NCBI RefSeq assembly: GCF_018449475.1
Contig: NZ_JAHCQH010000020.1
Coordinates: 186,001-250,000 of the forward strand
From: Ancylobacter radicis
Lineage (GTDB): Bacteria; Pseudomonadota; Alphaproteobacteria; Rhizobiales; Xanthobacteraceae
Length of the DNA: 64,000 nt
Direction of reading: 5' to 3'
Below, piece by piece: positions 63,213-64,000 of this stretch. The notes beneath the pieces are model-generated. The model had not been told where the DNA came from. It saw nothing but the letters and a program-made list of their open reading frames with translations, and ran no database searches. Both the position numbers and the translations under genes were made by a program. Positions within the stretch are counted from its first letter, which is position 1. The number at the start of each line of letters is the position of its first letter.

Positions 63213-63827
63213 ATGTACAGCAAGATTCTGGCCGGCGCGGCTCTGGCGGCGGCTCTCGCGGCGAGCCCGCTCGCCATGGCCGCCGACCTCGCCTATCCGG
63301 CCCCGGCCGCCTATGCGGCGCCGGCCCCCGTGTTCACGTGGACCGGTTTCTATATCGGCGCCAATGCCGGCTATGGCTGGGGCGAGGCCGACTGGTCGGA
63401 CGACACCAACGGTTTCCTCGGCGGCATCCAGGCCGGCTATAACTGGCAGCTCGGCAATGGCTTCGTGCTCGGTCTCGAGACCGACCTGCAGGCCACCAAC
63501 ATTGAAAGCCCGACCTACCAGCTCGACTATTTCGGCACGATCCGCGCCCGCGCGGGCTTTGCCTTCGATCAGGCGCTGATCTACGGCACGGGCGGCTTCG
63601 CCTATGGCCGCGGCACTTACGAGCTTGGCGGCCTGTCGAACGACCAGACCCAGACCGGCTGGACCATCGGCGCCGGCGGCGAATATGCCTTCGCCCCGAA
63701 CTGGACCGTCAAGGCCGAGTATCTCTATCTCGACCTCGGCAAGGAGACCTATGACACGGTCGGCGGCCCGATCGATATCGGCACCACCGCCAACATCCTG
63801 CGCGCGGGTGTGAACTACAAGTTCTGA
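63213..63827 (+). CDS. Outer-membrane beta-barrel protein, Omp25/RopB-like
   Basis: The product has 204 residues from the ATG at 63213 (AGGAGA upstream; the frame opens at 63144). A signal peptide ends near AMA at residue 23. The mature start DLAYPAPAAYAAPAPVFTWT and FYIGANAGYGWGEADW are typical of rhizobial Omp25/Omp31/RopB porin-like proteins; eight alternating strands follow, ending in Phe (AGVNYKF). These are abundant structural outer-membrane proteins. Expected to be highly expressed, consistent with its AT-rich promoter region. Confidence 0.93.
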   Translation: MYSKILAGAALAAALAASPLAMAADLAYPAPAAYAAPAPVFTWTGFYIGANAGYGWGEADWSDDTNGFLGGIQAGYNWQLGNGFVLGLETDLQATNIESPTYQLDYFGTIRARAGFAFDQALIYGTGGFAYGRGTYELGGLSNDQTQTGWTIGAGGEYAFAPNWTVKAEYLYLDLGKETYDTVGGPIDIGTTANILRAGVNYKF

Positions 63828-63913
63828 GCCGCGATCACCGCGCGCAAGGCGACCTTCGGGACGCTGTGTGACGCGGGATGATGCGGGTCACGGCCCGCGA
63901 TGCCCTGCAAGAC

Positions 63914-63947
63914 AATGACCGTCGGCGCGCAAGTGCCGGCGGTCATT
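63914..63947 (+). terminator. Probable terminator of the outer-membrane protein gene
   Basis: The stem AATGACCGTCGGC-(8)-GCCGGCGGTCATT, with one T-G pair, is followed by GCATTTTGC. It lies 86 bases after the stop. The T tract is short and interrupted. Nothing else is seen up to the end of the window. Confidence 0.6.
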
Positions 63948-64000
63948 GCATTTTGCGGCTCCCGCGGCGTGCAGTCGTCGTGGAATCTGTTGTTCCTGTG

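Noticed and set aside
62798..63442. A 214-codon plus-strand frame spanning the region upstream of the porin
   Set aside because: It reads through the AT-rich promoter region and into the porin gene in another frame; no domain is seen.

Overview
The window is high-GC chromosomal DNA of an alphaproteobacterium, most likely a Hyphomicrobiales (Rhizobiales) member near Xanthobacteraceae. This is inferred from gene content: the CtrA inhibitor SciP, a PmtA-type phospholipid methyltransferase, an Omp25/RopB-like porin, DUF1285/DUF6111 genes and PetP/PetR-type regulators. It is almost entirely housekeeping genes, with no rRNA, tRNA, CRISPR array, prophage or transposase gene seen.

Layout. 1-7690: phosphonate C-P lyase locus, a divergent phnF (cut by the left edge) and phnGHIJKLMN, with palindromic repeats at three consecutive junctions (J/K, K/L, L/M). 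7743-9559: sciP and mnmA, divergent. 9637-13429: pmtA, then a maleate-isomerase-like gene and a DadA-like dehydrogenase with a divergent GntR regulator. 13519-14270: a less GC-rich two-gene cassette, a small unknown protein plus a HEPN-like protein. 14334-18620: OprB-like porin, glutathionyl-hydroquinone reductase, two GNAT acetyltransferases and a small orphan. 18650-26066: minus-strand MoxR/DUF58/DUF4159/large membrane protein operon. 26327-29152: DUF1285, Nudix, DUF6111 and cca, tightly coupled. 29156-29613: a GIY-YIG nuclease gene bracketed by perfect 30-bp inverted repeats. 29636-33788: hemF, VIT-family transporter, ABC exporter, trmL. 34067-36797: petABC (cytochrome bc1). 37110-43533: EEP hydrolase, two MaoC proteins, ychF, pth, rplY, a secreted protein and prs. 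43712-48373: lipoprotein, M24-fold protein, pgeF, midA, lgt. 48660-52184: ubiK, YbjN, proC, a TetR-like regulator, csaA. 52197-56087: petP-petR-histidine kinase and divergent ilvE. 56430-62874: moaE, moaD, pgsA, uvrC, an FkbM methyltransferase, an EamA transporter and an SDR. 63213-63827: an outer-membrane beta-barrel protein.

The most striking feature is a set of short palindromic repeats. Family A (about 95 bp, two hairpin half-sites in inverted orientation with a short spacer) occurs at least seven times, plus separate half-sites. One pair of half-sites encloses a 100-residue GIY-YIG nuclease gene almost exactly, so the unit looks like a gene-carrying version of the short repeat. Members of the repeats are also read in frame inside two conserved proteins: the C-terminus of PhnJ (family A) and the middle of UvrC (family C).

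Repeat families were compared by eye only. Protein names rest on motifs and remembered family features, not on database searches.
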